In this document: in pieces, positions 1 through 12,979 of the stretch | How the letters are laid out: each line of letters begins with the position of its first letter | Position numbering within the stretch: position 1 is the stretch's first letter | Source: Gamarada debralockiae | Lineage: Eukaryota > Ascomycota > Leotiomycetes > Helotiales > Hyphodiscaceae | Reading direction: 5' to 3' | DNA: 64,000 nucleotides | Assembly: GCA_002803225.1 (NCBI GenBank) | Contig: NXFV01001146.1 | Location: 27,291 to 91,290, forward strand | Made by a program: the position numbers and the translations under genes | Notes under the pieces: generated by a model | The model's input: only the letters and a program-made list of their open reading frames with translations | Database searches by the model: none | What the model was told of the DNA's origin: nothing

Positions 1-117
1 GGAGCCTCGTCGCAAAACTTCTGTCGCTCTCTCTTCTTCTTTACTTGCGCGCGCGCGTCGTCCTTTTGGTACATACTTACATACAATTAACCATGCGCCA
101 AAAGAGAGCTCTTCAAC

Positions 118-2529
118 ATGCCGCCTCTACTCCGCGAAGCCCCAAGCGACCAACCGAAATCCTACGCCAAAGTAATTGGGTCTCTGCAGAAAGGGCAGCG
201 CGCGCAAACTTTCGATACGGGAACGAGAGCTAAGACGACGAGTGAGGGGAATGCGGTCAGAGCTCGGTTTCAGGGGATTGTTAATAAGGTGCCGGTGGCG
301 AAGAAGAATACGTATAAGCATGCGCCTATTGATTTTGATAATCAGATTCGGATACTTAAGATTCTGCATGGCGAGAAGGATGATAAGCTCGAGTGCATGT
401 TGTTCCCAAGTACGTTGGAGAAGGAGGGTGAGAGCAGGACGGATAAGTATTGGGCGTTGAGTTATTGGTGGGGTGATGAGAAGGAGGTTGCCGGGAATAA
501 GATTACTATTTTTCATGAGTAAGTTCTTTTTCCTTGGTACAGGAGAAGGAATTCAAAGCTGACTTTCCCCAGCACTGGGGGTAGAGGAGACAGACAGGAG
601 ATGACCAACTTCAATACCTCCGGCTCATTCTACATTCGAAACAACCTCAAAGCCGCCCTCGTCCGATTCCGAGATCTACGAGACGATGTTAACGTCTGGG
701 TCGACGCCCTCTGCATCGATCAAGAAAACAAAACCGAGAAAAAAGCCCAAGTCTCGCGAATGCACGAAGTATACATGCAAGCAGAAAACGTCTGCATCTG
801 GCTCGGCGAAGGTAAAGAATCCACGCCCGAAACATTCGCATTCCTACGAGAGATCCTCGATCTTCATGGTTTAGATAATTTGGTTGCGAACCCGATACCG
901 ACGGCGAGGAAATGGGCGTTGGTTGTTGATTTAATGAGCAATAGGTGGTTTAGTCGACGGTGGGTTATTCAGGAGTTGGCGCTGAGTAGGAGGGCTTGTG
1001 TGCTTTGGGGGGACGAGGAGTTGGAGTGGAGCAATTTCGCGGATGCGATTGCACTTTTTATGACGAAGTATGAAGAGATTAAGAGGTCGAGTTTGGATCC
1101 TGCTGGGTATCATGCTGCAGTCGACGCTCGGGCTCTCGGCGCAAACACAATCGTCCACGCTACCACCAATTTTTTCCGGAAGTCTCAAGAAGGGAGAGTC
1201 CAGCAGAGGTTACTATCGTTGGAGATCCTGGTTTCGTCTTTATTGCTTGCGTTCGAAGCGAGCGAGCCGAGAGATACGATCTTTGCTGTTTTGACACTGG
1301 CTAAGGATAGTCAGTTCGCGGAATCGAATACTGATAATGTTATGGAGGATCCGCGAATATCTCCGGACTACGATAAAAGCCTTCTGGACGTCTACGCAGA
1401 TTTCATGAGCTATTGTGTCGAGAAATCCACGTCTCTAGATATCCTCTGCCGCTACTGGGCACCACTCCCCAAACCGCTGAGTCCAGAGGAAGCGCTCAAA
1501 CAGGGAAATTCAGGACGCACGCAAGAAGAAGAAATGCCGACTTGGATTCCATTCATTTCTCGTTCTGCGTTTGGAGAACCGCATGGTGTGCTGGGTGGGA
1601 GGATTAATGGCGATAGTTTTGTCGGTGGACCGGAGAGGAAAGGTCAACAGACTTATAATGCTTGTGCTGGTTTGAGAGCTTATGCGAGGTTTGGGACTTA
1701 TGAGCCGGAACCTTCTCATCCGAAGCGCCGCTCGACGTTCCCGCTTAATATTACGAGACATTCGAGTTTTGGTTCAAATAAGGTGTCAAAACTTGACCAA
1801 ATCCATGAAAATGAGAAGGTGACGAAGGGTGATTGTGCGGTAAAGGATATTCCTGGAGCGAGAAGGCCGAGTTTGCCTGCCCCGCAGAAATATGATGGCA
1901 CACTTACTGTGAAGGGCTTTTGCCTTGACAGTGTGCAGGAGGTCTCGGGAAGGGTTACGGGGAAGGGAATCATTCCTGTCGAAGCGCTGACTATGGGTGG
2001 CTGGAAACACAGAGGGCCGGAGGATCAAGATGTTCCGGACCAGCTTTGGCGAACTCTTGTAGCTGATCGAGGACAGAATGGGACCAGTGTGCCGGGATGG
2101 TATCGGAGGACTTGTCTGGAATGCTTGCAGCATACTGACAGAGTCGGTGATCTCGATATTGAAGATCTGAAGAAGAAGGTCCAGCCCAAGACACCAAGCA
2201 CCATGGTCACGTTTCTCGAACGAGTTCAACAAATCGTATGGGGGAGGAGATTCTTCAAAACCAGAGGAAATAAAGTGAGGAACAAGGATCCATTGTTCTG
2301 TTTAGGATCGCCTGATGTGAGGGAGGGAGACATGATTTGTATTATTTTTGGCTGCAGTGTTCCTGTTGTTTTGAGGAGGGTTTCTACGGCAGGAGGAAAT
2401 TACCATTGTGAGTTTATTGGAGAGTGTTATGTTCATGGGATGATGGATGGAGAGGCGTTGTCGGGGAAGTTGCCTAATTATCCTTATACGGGAAAGAAAT
2501 CTGGAATCACTACTTTTATGTTGAGATAA
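118..2529 (+). CDS. HET-domain (heterokaryon incompatibility) protein
   Basis: Exons 118..518 and 573..2529 give a 785-residue protein. The 54-nt intron has GTAAGT and CCCAG borders and joins in frame inside the HET domain. The HET core (about residues 110-280) shows YWALSYWWGDE, WVDALCIDQ, VCIWLGE and RWVIQELALS, the usual blocks of this fungal family (Pfam HET). The remaining 500 residues contain no domain I recognise. Known HET proteins trigger cell death after fusion of incompatible hyphae; that role here is inferred from the domain only. No signal peptide or membrane segment is visible. A short alternating GC run lies just upstream (48-58). The start at 118 is the first ATG in frame. The family is certain, the specific function unknown. 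Confidence 0.9.
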
Positions 2530-3994
2530 TCTTGGGAGGGAGGCATATAATTGCGTATTTTATCGATTTGAACTAAGAAACCGGAACATCCTGAGCTCTC
2601 TTCGTGCCGTATCGCACAAACTTCATAATCAAACGGATTCAAGTGGATTTTTTCCTGGCCATCTAGAATCTGCCTTGGCTTCGTATTCGCTCAAATTTAG
2701 AGGAACTTGACCCATCCTTCGGGAATTGCGCCACCGTTCTTGTATATTGGCGTGGCTGAGCCGTGATCTCGTGACAGTATGCCAACAGTCGAGAGGTCAC
2801 TCAATCACCAAAACTACTCTGATGATTCAATCGAAGTGCTGTTCAAAATTTACCTTCACACGAGAAAGTATAGAGCAGATTCACCTGATCATCCTAGATT
2901 TCCTTGGGCGGTCAGTACCTCCCTAAGCCGAGTTTAAATTCAAGGCACTCAGCCCCATTCAGTCAGCGTCGGTGAAGCCTTCGATGAAAAGACCGCTTGG
3001 CGCTTAGAAAATGGTCATCTAGCCGTCAGCGAGACTGATGAGGAGCTTGACTCTATGTTCGAGAATAGATACCTTGGAACAGAAATAGGCATTTACGGTT
3101 GCTGGGGCATTGCCATCGGTGTCCTCCTGAATAAGGGACCAGCGCCAGGAGTGAAGTCCCCATTGACAGGGCATTGCAAAACCCCTATCAGTAAGCCATC
3201 AGTTTTGACAGCGTTATCAATGTCCCCATCGGAAAATCCCAATAACTGGAACAGTGGGTCCACGCCAGTTCACTTTCCTTTTCTGTTCTGTTGCTGTCCA
3301 TTCGAAACTGACGAGCTTGGCTTGAGCTTTTGAGAGTCCAGCCACTTGGTTAACCATCAGCTGACACTCGTAGTCACTACTGCACCGGTCACATTGTGGA
3401 GTGTGTACCCAGACGCATTTGCAGTAAACAGGTTTCTAACAATGAGGTAGCCTGATAGGCGCCCAATGGGCAGGAACTTTTGTGTACCGACTTTGTACGA
3501 GCCTGCCAACTGCCTTATTGACTTCCTACCTATGCACCGATCAACACCGCGAGGCCAAGAGCATCAACCCGGAACGAATCAATTGTGAATGATAGGTAGA
3601 GGCGCATTTGTGCTCAGAATATAGACTCTGAATAACACGACAGCGTGGATATGGCGAGGAGGCGAAGAATGGTGTTGAAACGTCACTTACAAGCCAAGAT
3701 TACATGTACAGAGAGCCGGGAAGACAGTGGCAAGAAAGCATTGTGCCCATCTCGGATGTCTACTTCCGCCATTTCCACCTGACCATTAAGAGAAGTGTCG
3801 AGGCATAACGAAAGGCTTTCCACGATGTCTCGGGTTTTCACTTGAAACGCGCTGGAAATCTGCAATGATCGAAGCTGTACTACAGCCTTATGGCTGGAAA
3901 CAGCGCACTTGTTCTGCAGCTGGTTTTTATACAAAGTAGAGAGAAAATGGAGGGCCGCCTAATCGATTGGTAAGGCATGGTAAGGCAGGGCGGG
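2530..3994. other. intergenic, no gene recognised
   Basis: About 1.5 kb without a convincing reading frame. Only short frames without splice-supported extension are present (for example 3055..3333 on + and 3683..3934 on -), and none shows a motif I know. It may hold old degraded sequence. Confidence 0.5.
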
Positions 3995-4252
3995 CTGTAC
4001 GGGGACAAAAAAGGTGGCCCATTTTTGGCGCCTCGCTCTTATAGACACCCTTACTTTAGTAAGAACAAACTTCTTCAAAGCCCTATGAAATTTGATAAAA
4101 TTCAATTTTGGAGCTTTTAAGAAGGCAGACTATTTATGTATTAAATTTCAAAAATTTCAATTGAGGTTCAGTCTTTGTTCTTTAAGCTTGGAAGTAGATA
4201 TAGTTTTTGATGGGGTGTGCCAAAAATCGGCCGCTTTTTTCGTCCCTGTACA
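3995..4252. mobile_element. short inverted-repeat element (MITE-like), about 258 bp
   Basis: The left end (3995-4034) and the reverse complement of the right end (4213-4252) align closely: both begin CTGTAC, then GGGAC, an A-run, a GGCC core and ATTTTTGGC. Similarity continues inward less perfectly to about 70 bp (left TTAGTAAGAACAAAC against the right-end reverse complement AGCTTAAAGAACAAA). The interior is AT-rich and non-coding. This is the form of a non-autonomous DNA transposon. The dinucleotide TA sits at both ends (3998-3999 and 4249-4250), which would fit a TA target site, but the exact boundary is uncertain. No transposase is present. Confidence 0.7.
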
Positions 4253-5047
4253 GGCGGGCTATGGCCTGCATGCGCAGCCCGGGTTTCGGCCTCCGGCCGT
4301 CAGGAGCTGACTTGAAGGAACTCACTGCCTCCAATCATGATGTTGGCCTAGCAGGAGTTGACACATGTATGAAAAAAAGAGATCCTAATTCTGCCCTAAG
4401 CAGCTTCGCCACCGAGTCCGATTTGAGCCGCAAGGATCGCTTTGCTGGGATATTTGCCTGCCTGCGATATATTTCGCCCTCTTGCTGTAGGAAAGTCGTA
4501 GAACGGCTTCTTCAAGCACGAGGCCAGAACCCCAAATTTGCCTTACCGTATTGACGATCAAAAACTGCGGCTTACTGACAGGATTGCATGATTTTGCCTC
4601 GCGAGTGGCATTGCTGACCCAAGAAACAGGCTCGACGCCGACTCCGGTGGGTGCGCGTGTATTGGGGGGGCTGAGCTGCCTTCTGATTTGCCAAAAAGCG
4701 AAGTTACGCACAATATTGTGGCTTGCATGCGAAACAGGGATCATGCGCTTGACACCATCCGGTCTTTTCTGGAGGGCTGAGCTGCGCCCCCTGCCTGCCA
4801 TTTTCTTGGGACACGAGCCTCGACTCACATCGACCATATTTTGAAGAAAGACTCAATGTGTGTTTTTGCTTGTAATGAGTCGCTCTAAATCATTCCAACA
4901 GCAAGATATGAACGGGAGGTCCCTTTTGCAAACTGGGGTTGATAGCGTTACTTGCTCTATCTTTATTTTCGCGGTCTCCTAGACCAAATACATCAATTGG
5001 ATCAACGTAGCCTGATCAACACAGCGCATCTATTCGAAGAGCACATC
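4253..5047. other. intergenic, GC-rich repeat-like stretch
   Basis: 4253-4310 is very GC-rich (GCAGCCCGGG then CCTCCGGCCGTC), unlike its surroundings. Two related phrases containing GGGCTGAGCTGC occur near 4668 and 4776. No frame is convincing, and this is probably decayed repeat sequence. The last part is the presumed promoter of the next gene. Confidence 0.4.
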
Positions 5048-6103
5048 ATGGCAACCTATATGGAAGCGATAGCAGTCACGGACTCGGACCCCGACATCTT
5101 TGATCCCAAGATCAAGCAAAAGGCCATTTACACGTGGTACGACTCGCGATACAGCGACGAAGCGCTGGACATCTATTCGGAGGAATGGCAAGAACGCATT
5201 ATTTTCTGGCACAAACGGGCGATTGACAACACCGCAACAACCCTCAACTCGGAGGAGAACCTCGAGAAGCTGGATTTCGGAAGCTTCTTCTTGGCCCATC
5301 CTATTGCTGCATTCTCTCTCTGGCAAGTTCTACAGGCCTGTTATGAGCTTGACGTTGCTGTTTGCGGAAATTCGAAGGCCGACTTGGAGGAGATTGGGGC
5401 TTGGCAGAAGTTGAACCCTTTCAAGTATTTCAGAGACAGTACCGTACAACTCAAATGGCAGGCGTCGCTTGAGCTACTTAAGGCGCAAATCAAGAGGAAG
5501 AGCTACGATCTAGATCTCAGAGAAGAGTCGTGGGAGTTGAGAATGTATGACATTCTTCTGGGAGTAGAGAAGTTTGAATTTGCGTTCGAATCTCTGCAGG
5601 AGAATTTTAGTGCCAATCTTGAGGGCGAGAGGTTTGCGCCGTGGATGATTGCGAGGATTGAGGAGGATGTCGGCCAAAGGTTTTCGATGATTGACAAGTT
5701 GTTGGAGTTCAAGGAGAGTGAACTTACTCATATACGTCCTGCGGAGTCGAATGATCAGCAAGATCCTCGTGAGTTAGCCTAGTTCTGCTGTACCAGAAAT
5801 TGCTAACATCTCCAGCGCGTTCCGTACCTACTCTTACCTCGCATCCCACATATAAAAAGGGGTGGTCCATGAAGAGAAATCCTCCAGATGCATCACGCAG
5901 GCCTTACGGTATGGGTATCTCGTCCAGGGATCGAACGACGAATCTAATCATCTAACTGTGCTTCAGCAGCCGAACCAAAAACGCCTCGCCAACCTACTAG
6001 AACGACGTCGATACCAAATGCTCTGAACTTGAAAAGCGGCATCAGCGCTATAAAAGAAAAATATCGTAAACATAAAAACATGAAATCACGTAATAATCGA
6101 TAA
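5048..6103 (+). CDS. hypothetical protein, three exons
   Basis: Proposed exons are 5048..5768, 5816..5908 and 5967..6103, giving 316 residues. Intron 1 has GTGAGT, a CTAAC branch site and TCCAG. Intron 2 has GTATGG, CTAAC and TTCAG. All joins keep the frame, and the last exon ends at TAA 6101-6103. The first ATG is at 5048 (MATYMEAIAV); the frame is open upstream to 4952 only through a TTG. The N-terminal 240 residues are acidic and helical-looking, with many W, F and E residues. The C-terminal tail is strongly basic (KEKYRKHKNMKSRNNR). I recognise no domain. If intron 1 is retained, translation stops at 5782 and the basic tail is lost. Confidence 0.65.
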
Positions 6104-6903
6104 CGCCACGCATGCTACGGGATTCAACTCCCCGTGGACAAAAGTTGGATATGACAAGGTCTGGTCCCTCCATCTTCTTTTTTTTTCTTTGTTTAAAATT
6201 TGTAATTTTTTGTGGGTGAGAAATGATCTAGAGATCTTGTTCTTTACTCGGACGTTTTGGGCTATATAGGGTGTTCTTGAGTTTTTGCATTTGTATCTTT
6301 ATCTTTCCACTTTTCTTCGACGATTTATGATTGATAGATGAAACGGCCTTCTGCATTGTAAAAGTACCGAGGTTTGGTATGGTGTTACTGGCGTTGATTG
6401 GTTTTGTAGAACTCTATGAGTTCCGGCGTTGATTTTTATACACAAGATTTCGAAGCTTTAGATAGTTCGAGATCATTTTGCTCCGTCTGACGCACTCGTT
6501 CTATTGAGGTCGCATAATGTCTGATTTAAGCATCCTGGCGTTGATGGGACATTGATTTAGAAGCCTTGCAGCTCTGCTTATCATTCCAAGAATAAGTGGA
6601 TCATGGATGTCTGAGAAATGTAAATAATTCAATCCATACTCGAGATTAGGAGTCCTTTGTAATGACTAAATAGCCTCTACAAGCCTTGCAAGTTGATAGA
6701 TATCACCCGTTCCATTTCGTCCGGAAACTCCTTAGCCACAGCCATATATTTCTCTCAGTGCGACTTTTCGTAATTTTTTTTTTAAAGGCCCCTAACAAAA
6801 ACGGACATCTCTAAAGATTCATCTCACCGACCAAACCTGCACATGAATTCGTCACTTGGCCGGAGAATTTTTAAACCCTTCATCATTACTACTGCTCGAT
6901 CCC
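6104..6903. other. intergenic between convergent genes
   Basis: Downstream flanks of the hypothetical gene (+) and the GFA gene (-). There are T-rich runs near 6178-6190 and 6771-6782. I see no gene. Confidence 0.5.
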
Positions 6904-7876
6904 TCACTTCGCCTGGGCGCTCTTTTCATCCCTCTGTTCTATCTCTTCCTCGTCAACTTCTCTCTTCCGCTTCTTCACTGCGTCTTGTGGGCTATCCTCG
7001 ATCAAGTCACTCTCCCCACTCATCCCCGACCACTTCGGTAGTCCGTCCGGGATATCAACCAGTCGTTGCTCATAAAACATATGACATCTGGATACGAGTC
7101 AGAAACAGACCGTCCATGTGTACGACAATCCGGCAGCGCTCTCCTTCTTTTTCGGTTCAGCTAGCACGGCACATCTTGACTCCCCTCATACAAGTCGAAC
7201 CCCGCCTAGATCTCACATCGCAAGTCCAACAGACACATTCTATCAAAAGTCGAATGAAATATCTAAACTCACGTAATATCAAACTTCTTCTTCTCCTGCA
7301 CACTCTTAAACTTGATCAAACTCGGAAACAACAAAATCATATTCCTCCCCTCATCCATTATCGGACTGCGACAATACGCACACGACACTTTACAAGGCAA
7401 TTTATGTTCAGTTGTTTTGTCGCCGCTGTCGTACCAGCCTAGATCGTGGTGGCCGTGCGTGAAGTTGATGTCTTCTTTATGGAAGATGGCTGCCCACTGG
7501 AAGGGCGCTCCTGTTTCCCATTAACCCACCGTCACTCACAATACTTCATCGTGTTGTATAAAGCTTGAAATTGGTGAAGGGAGGAATGGGGATGAAGGAA
7601 AGAAGAAATGGGAAATGGAAGGGGGAGTGTACCGTGCAAGACCTGGCAAGTGTTGCAATGGCAAAACTTCGCATCAAGCGGCTTCTCACGGCTCAATTGA
7701 TATTGGATTCGTCCACAGTGACAACTGCCTTCATATAAAGGTTTGAAATCCGAGTCGTTGGAGTGGACTTTGTAAGGGGCGCGGAACTTCCATTCGTTGT
7801 GTTGCCCCTCGACTTCTTGGGATGAGCAGCCGGAGGACTTCTTTGCTTCGTCTTTGTCTTCTTTTGAGGGTGCCAT
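6904..7876 (-). CDS. GFA/CENP-V-type zinc enzyme (glutathione-dependent formaldehyde-activating family)
   Basis: Exons read from the minus strand: 7876..7633, 7510..7273 and 7087..6904, 221 residues. Splice sites are GTACAC/ACAG and GTGAGT/CCAG, and all phases match. The zinc-binding cysteines are clear: GSCHCG at the start of the domain, FCHCNTCQ about 30 residues later and CAYCRSP in exon 2. LHGAPFQWAAIF spans the first junction, and FYEQRLVDIPDGLPKWSG follows the second, both typical of the family. The tail is charged (KKRKREVDEEE). Members are cytosolic or nuclear small enzymes, some acting on S-hydroxymethylglutathione; the substrate here is unknown. The frame on the opposite strand at 6843-7442 is a shadow. 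Confidence 0.9.
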
Positions 7877-8481
7877 TTAGGGGGAGGATATGGTGAATGA
7901 GCGGTGAGGATGCCGAGGAATTGAATGAGTTAGGCCGCGTGAGTGACGTTGTACTGAGACTATTCTGTTGCAGAAACCTTCGAAGATGCAATGAAAAGGT
8001 CAGTATTTCGAAATCCAAGTGTGAAAGCAGAATCATGAGCTCCGAAAAACACGATGAAAATCACCTGTACGAAGCAGTCTTTAGTTATTGAGTGAATTGT
8101 CCCTGTCAAGCTCTTGCGCTATGCTCTGGAGTAGAGTTACAGACTAAATACACTCGTCACCACAAAGATCCTGAGATCAAGTTCGCCTTGGTAAGTGCGG
8201 GGCCGTTCCTGTGCTCACATTCCTGTTCCGTACATGACGTGACGTGATGTGATAGAGTTTGAAGCTGGTATGACATGACACTTTGCTTATTCCGGTGACG
8301 TCGACGATCCTCGGTAGTGCTTAGCTATCACGTAATACTGAGCGGATAGGCCATCCAATGAGACCTGGGATAGAGGTCTCATCCAGGTCCTCGGCGTCTA
8401 TTGATCTTGCTTCAGTTTCTTTGTTTGTTGTACCAAGAACTGGCGTTATCCTCTTATTTGTTCAGCCAAAAAGAGGCTACT
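7877..8481. other. intergenic upstream of the GFA gene
   Basis: 605 bp holding the promoter of the GFA gene and the 3' flank of the phosphatase gene. The short frames here have no support. Confidence 0.5.
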
Positions 8482-11400
8482 TCAGCGATTCTTCTCCTTC
8501 TGCTGGATCAACTTCTTGCTCGAGGCAGCATCATATCCGAGAACATTGGTCAGATAGTCAAGGCTAGATTCCGGGCTCAGCTTGGTGGCCATAAAGAGAC
8601 ATATCGATGGGAGAACTTACTTCGCTTCATGACCATGCCTCTCCTTCATCTCTTTCAGCTTCTTTTGACACTCATCCCATTTCATAGCCCGCTTCTTTGG
8701 CGAGATGGTCTTGATGGTCATGTCGAACAAGCCTGTCACAGGTCGATGATCTGAGACTCGGACTTCATGCCGTCGATAATCCAGTTGCTTGACGCGGTCC
8801 CGGCCACGATAGAGCAGACGATCACACCAGGCTGGTGCCCGTTTCTTCTCGCTCGTATCATAATTATCCGTCCCGACATCGTATTTGTATGTCGGAGCAA
8901 AAGTGATAGGGAGTTCTTGGAAAGCGCGGAGGCGGAACCAAGGATTCTTCCTCTTCGAAGCAAGGAGTTGGTCTCTCTCGAGAAGCTTTGCCAGATTGTT
9001 GGCCTTAATGGCATTGACAACGGTATCTCGTCCCATTGTGTCGATGCGATAATTGAGATCTCCATTCAGCACACAAATCTCGTGATCCATGATCATTGTA
9101 CCGTCGCCGCCTCCAACATAGCTATCTTGTCGAACAGTGACATCGCGTTCAGCAGGCAAGACCTGTCCTTCTAGAATCATGGTGATGTCTGCGTTTCGGT
9201 CCTTGGTTTGGGTTTGACCAGCAGCTAGATGGCAGTTGATGAAGCATAGAGAAGTGTCATCCAGGATGAATCGGACGATTAGCGCTCCCTGCTGGATGTT
9301 AGAAATACGATTGACGATCCCTCGAAGATGCTCACCTTGTTTCCGTGTAATCCACCCATTCCTCGTTTCACCTCAGCCCCGCTGATACTGCGAATTCTTT
9401 CCCGCAGAGAGGCTTTGACGAAAATGCAGGTAAATAGTCCAACGAGACTAGAGGTATGCAGGAGATGATAGAGCTCATTCCTGGGCATGTAATCATCCAA
9501 GCAACGAACCAAGAAGTCTCGCCAATCACGGTACTGGTGGCTCATATGTTCATGTTCGGAAGGGTCCTTCTTCTTAGATTTGAAGAAGCTCTCTGGAACG
9601 CTGTTAGTAATATCCAAGTCATATCATGGTGAGACATACTAGCTGTTGTTTTCTTATCCTCAAGGTCAACGAGCTCCTGGAATCCGAACACCAAGATATC
9701 TGGGGAGTCGCTACTTTGAATCAGGTCCTTGAAAAATCTCTGATCCTGTTCAGAATGTTGAAGATGATAAGGCGTTGATGCTCCTGCGTTCCAGGTCATG
9801 ACGAGAGTCTTGATACCGTTGAGTTCGCAGAAGTCTGCCTCTTGTGACTGCATCTGAGTTTCTGTAAACAAGTCAGAATTGATCTTTATGCAGTGTTGGT
9901 ACCCCATACCCATCCAATCCTCTGATAACAAACCATCCCACACTCGTAACATGTTATCCTGGCCCAGTGAGACGACTTGTGCGCGTTCAAGATTCCAAGA
10001 GCTACTACGGTCCGCAATCATACTGATGAGAGGATCGCGATGAGCGTGCCAGTCCTTTTTGACAGCCCACGGAATTTGAGTGGTGTCGTAGACATATATC
10101 ATACCAGTGCTGAACCCAGCCCAGAGCTTTCCACTGATACCAGCAAGAGTTGTGATCTTGTAAACGCTGATATTTACAACGCCAAGGCACGAATAGTCGC
10201 GGAGCGAATATATGCTGACCTTTCCATCAACGTGGCTAAAGTAGACTCTGTCTGGCTGCGTACTGATCACAGTACCAGACGTCACATCTCCAGCATTTTG
10301 CTGGTAGAGAGGCCGCTGCAGGACCTGGAACTGAGCAGTTCCTTCCATTGTGGGCACAAATATCCGGATGTCTTTGCCAGTTGCATGCCACAGCTCATCG
10401 CCAATGACCATGGAGAAAGTGTGTCCTTTGGGAACCCGGAAACTTTGATATGGATTTGTGAGGGTCGGTGATCCACTGCTATCTGGGGCCCACAAGTGCA
10501 GAGTCCCGCCATCATCAAGCGTCCACATCTCATTCTTGTGCCGGTACATTTTAATAATTTCGCGACGAGTATGAGCGTTAGTCTTCGTCGCCACGACACT
10601 TTGTGTCGCGACATCGACTTCAACAAGCTCGCCAATGTTGTTTCCCAGCCATAACCGCGTGCCTTCCTCTGCAACATCTGCAGCAGGCTTAAAGCACACT
10701 GACACAATTTTGATGCCTTCGGTGTGCGCTAAACTCATCATTATTTCGCCGTCCAGTAAACTCCACACTCTTGTGAGATGGCCAGAAGTGCAAACAAACT
10801 CGCCACATACATCAAAAATTCTTGTATCGTATTTTGTTGATATTTCTCGGACTCCTTGTTTGAAGCAGGGTGGCCGTCGATTAGAATTGGACGAATCTGG
10901 ATATTCACCGAGGTTGGGGGTCAAACCCTCCTTCGTATGAGGAGCAGAAGAGCCGAGTGGTGCCACATCTAGTGATGCACGAGGCTCTGGGTAGGGAATC
11001 GCGGCAGATATTGGTGTGCGAAATTCGGTTGGTGTTCTGTCAGACGTTCTGTCAACAGTCATCGACCGGCCATGTGATCGCGGAGGAGTCTGTAATTGGG
11101 TAGTCGGGGTTGAAAACACTCTCTTTGGAGGAGTGGCAGCAGCCGGTGCACTTTCTATAGTAGTAATTGTCGGCCGTGATCTATCCATTGACACTCGTGG
11201 TGGAGGCGGAGGCATCATCGCGTTCTGAGGGATGGCGCGGGGCTTTGATCTTTCTGGCGCTGCATGAGGTCTGTTTGGTAAAGCAGGTCTCTGCTCACCA
11301 GTAACTTGTGGAGAGATGTAAGCCCGCCCCAAACCATTAACCTCCTGATCTCTGCGTCTACTAGCGACGGAGTGGTGGACTGGAGGAGGTTCAAATGACC

Positions 11401-12325
11401 TTTGAGTTACTACCATAACTTGACTGCTTTCGGGAGTTGGCCGGGGCTTATTAGGCGGTAAAGCAGGAGCCGGAAGTTCATGTTCAGGGCTACTGTCGCT
11501 GCTCGGAGGAGTGCTAAATGGGGATGATCTCTCATTGAAAGTGTGGCCTTGAACAGGAGCGGCGAGGCTCTTGCTCTCAAAATTCGTAGCCAAATTGACA
11601 GGCTTGCTTCCAATTTTAGGCTTCTCCGCACGATTGACAGGAGGAGGTCCAGGTTTGTGCGAAACCTCTCTTTTGTGCTCTCCAGATCTCCTTGGCGGAG
11701 GGGGTGACGGTGGCTGGGAAGGAGGCAGAGAAGGCGATCTTCCAGCTCCTAGAAGAGGCGTATGCGGCCTGCTAGGAATCCTAAAATGTCTTGGGGAAGA
11801 GGTTCCTGAAGTAGCAGACAATGGGGCGTCCGTCGATAAGTACGAAGAAGTATTCGACAACGTCAAATTCAGCACTTTGTTCTTGGGAGGTGATTGCGGC
11901 GGTTGGATCGTCACGGATGGAGGGGCCGCAGATACAGGTCGAGATCGAAAATTCCGTGTAGGAGATGGGGATAGACTTCCAGAACCATTTGCTTGAGGTG
12001 GTCGTAAGCCTCCAATGTCCACAGCACCCCTCTCTCTGCCCCTCGCAACTTGTCCGTCCCCCACAGCGCTCTCCCCGCGACCAGGAATGGCTCTGGCAGA
12101 CTCCCCATTATCAAGACTCTTGATCGTAGGCTTCGGTGAGATTGGTCTAGGCGGGGCCGCAGAATTGGCATTAGATTTAGAATTTGCCATTTGTTCAAAA
12201 TGCGAGCGAAGGGAGGACACTGGCTTCTGTAACACGATGTCAGCATCGTGTCATAACTTCCCGTAAGATGGAGAGAAACTCACAATAGACGTGCCGTCCA
12301 GATTCTCCTCTCCGGGTTCCTCCAT
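8482..12325 (-). CDS. inositol polyphosphate 5-phosphatase with N-terminal WD-like domain
   Basis: Five exons: 12325..12284, 12226..9640, 9592..9336, 9288..8621 and 8563..8482, about 1211 residues. The first exon codes only 14 residues (MEEPGEENLDGTSI). A long proline- and serine-rich disordered region (about residues 50-430) is followed by a beta-propeller-like region (phrases such as LTRVWSLLDGE and MLRVWDGL) and then the phosphatase. The catalytic blocks are TWNAGAS, LNGDLNYRID and PAWCDRLLYRG, which match the 5-phosphatase signatures. The enzyme should remove the 5-phosphate from phosphoinositides or soluble inositol phosphates at membranes. This architecture is common in filamentous fungi. 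It is transcribed divergently from the 12980 gene. The last exon is short but joins in frame (AA|C) and ends at TGA. Confidence 0.92.
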
Positions 12326-12979
12326 TTTGAGTTTCAGTAAGGGCAAGTTCCAGTTGTGATAGATTGCCTGCCCATTTGAAGGTTGTCCAAGAATTCATAG
12401 AAAACGCCGTTCGCTCGAGGTCTCTGCAAAGAAATTGGGACCGGGCTATCGTCGCCACTTGAAATCGATCATCTAGAAATTCGTCCGGGAAGGCTCGAAT
12501 GTCATGAACCGTGTCTAGGTGGGAGATTCTCGTACTGTACTCAATTAAGTAAATCTTCAGCCGTTCTTGAGAGCTTCGCGGGGTAATTTCATGGAAATTG
12601 TGGCTGATAAGCTATCCGGGAAATTTTGAGATGTTGCAAATTCATATCTAGAATTCAAAAGCTGGTGAGATTTGACATCTAACACGTTGTCCAGAGGAAT
12701 TCGTTGTTGTTTTCCCTTTTAGGTTTATTTTGGGAGATCTTCGTACAGTGAAGCAGGGATCGGCACTTTGTGCGGCGTCACTTGCGTTGCGGGAGTTCTA
12801 AAAGCTGCTTGTGCTGCAGTCGGAACAATAGCCGGGTCACCTCATAAAGGCGAATCTTCAAATTCCCATCTTTCGCTCTGAAGGTTCCTCTAAAAATCAT
12901 CCAGAATTGCCCCAATTGACCCTTTTTCCAAGCCACCGAAAGTCCTATCAATCCGTATTACGGTCTGCGACTCTCCAAA
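12326..12979. promoter_or_regulatory. divergent promoter region
   Basis: 654 bp between two divergent genes, so it holds both promoters. No specific factor site is assigned. A frame on the minus strand (12458..12240) is out of phase with the spliced start and is rejected. Confidence 0.4.

Noticed and set aside
5920..5945. tRNA-like T-loop phrase (GATCGAAC and similar)
   Set aside because: No matching acceptor, D or anticodon stems around it; it lies in an intron. I found no convincing tRNA in the window.
6843..7442. 200-codon frame on the plus strand
   Set aside because: It is antisense to GFA exons 2 and 3 and their intron; the minus strand has clear zinc-binding motifs and splice sites.
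11571..11996. Glycine-rich 141-codon plus-strand frame
   Set aside because: Shadow of the proline-rich disordered region of the 5-phosphatase.
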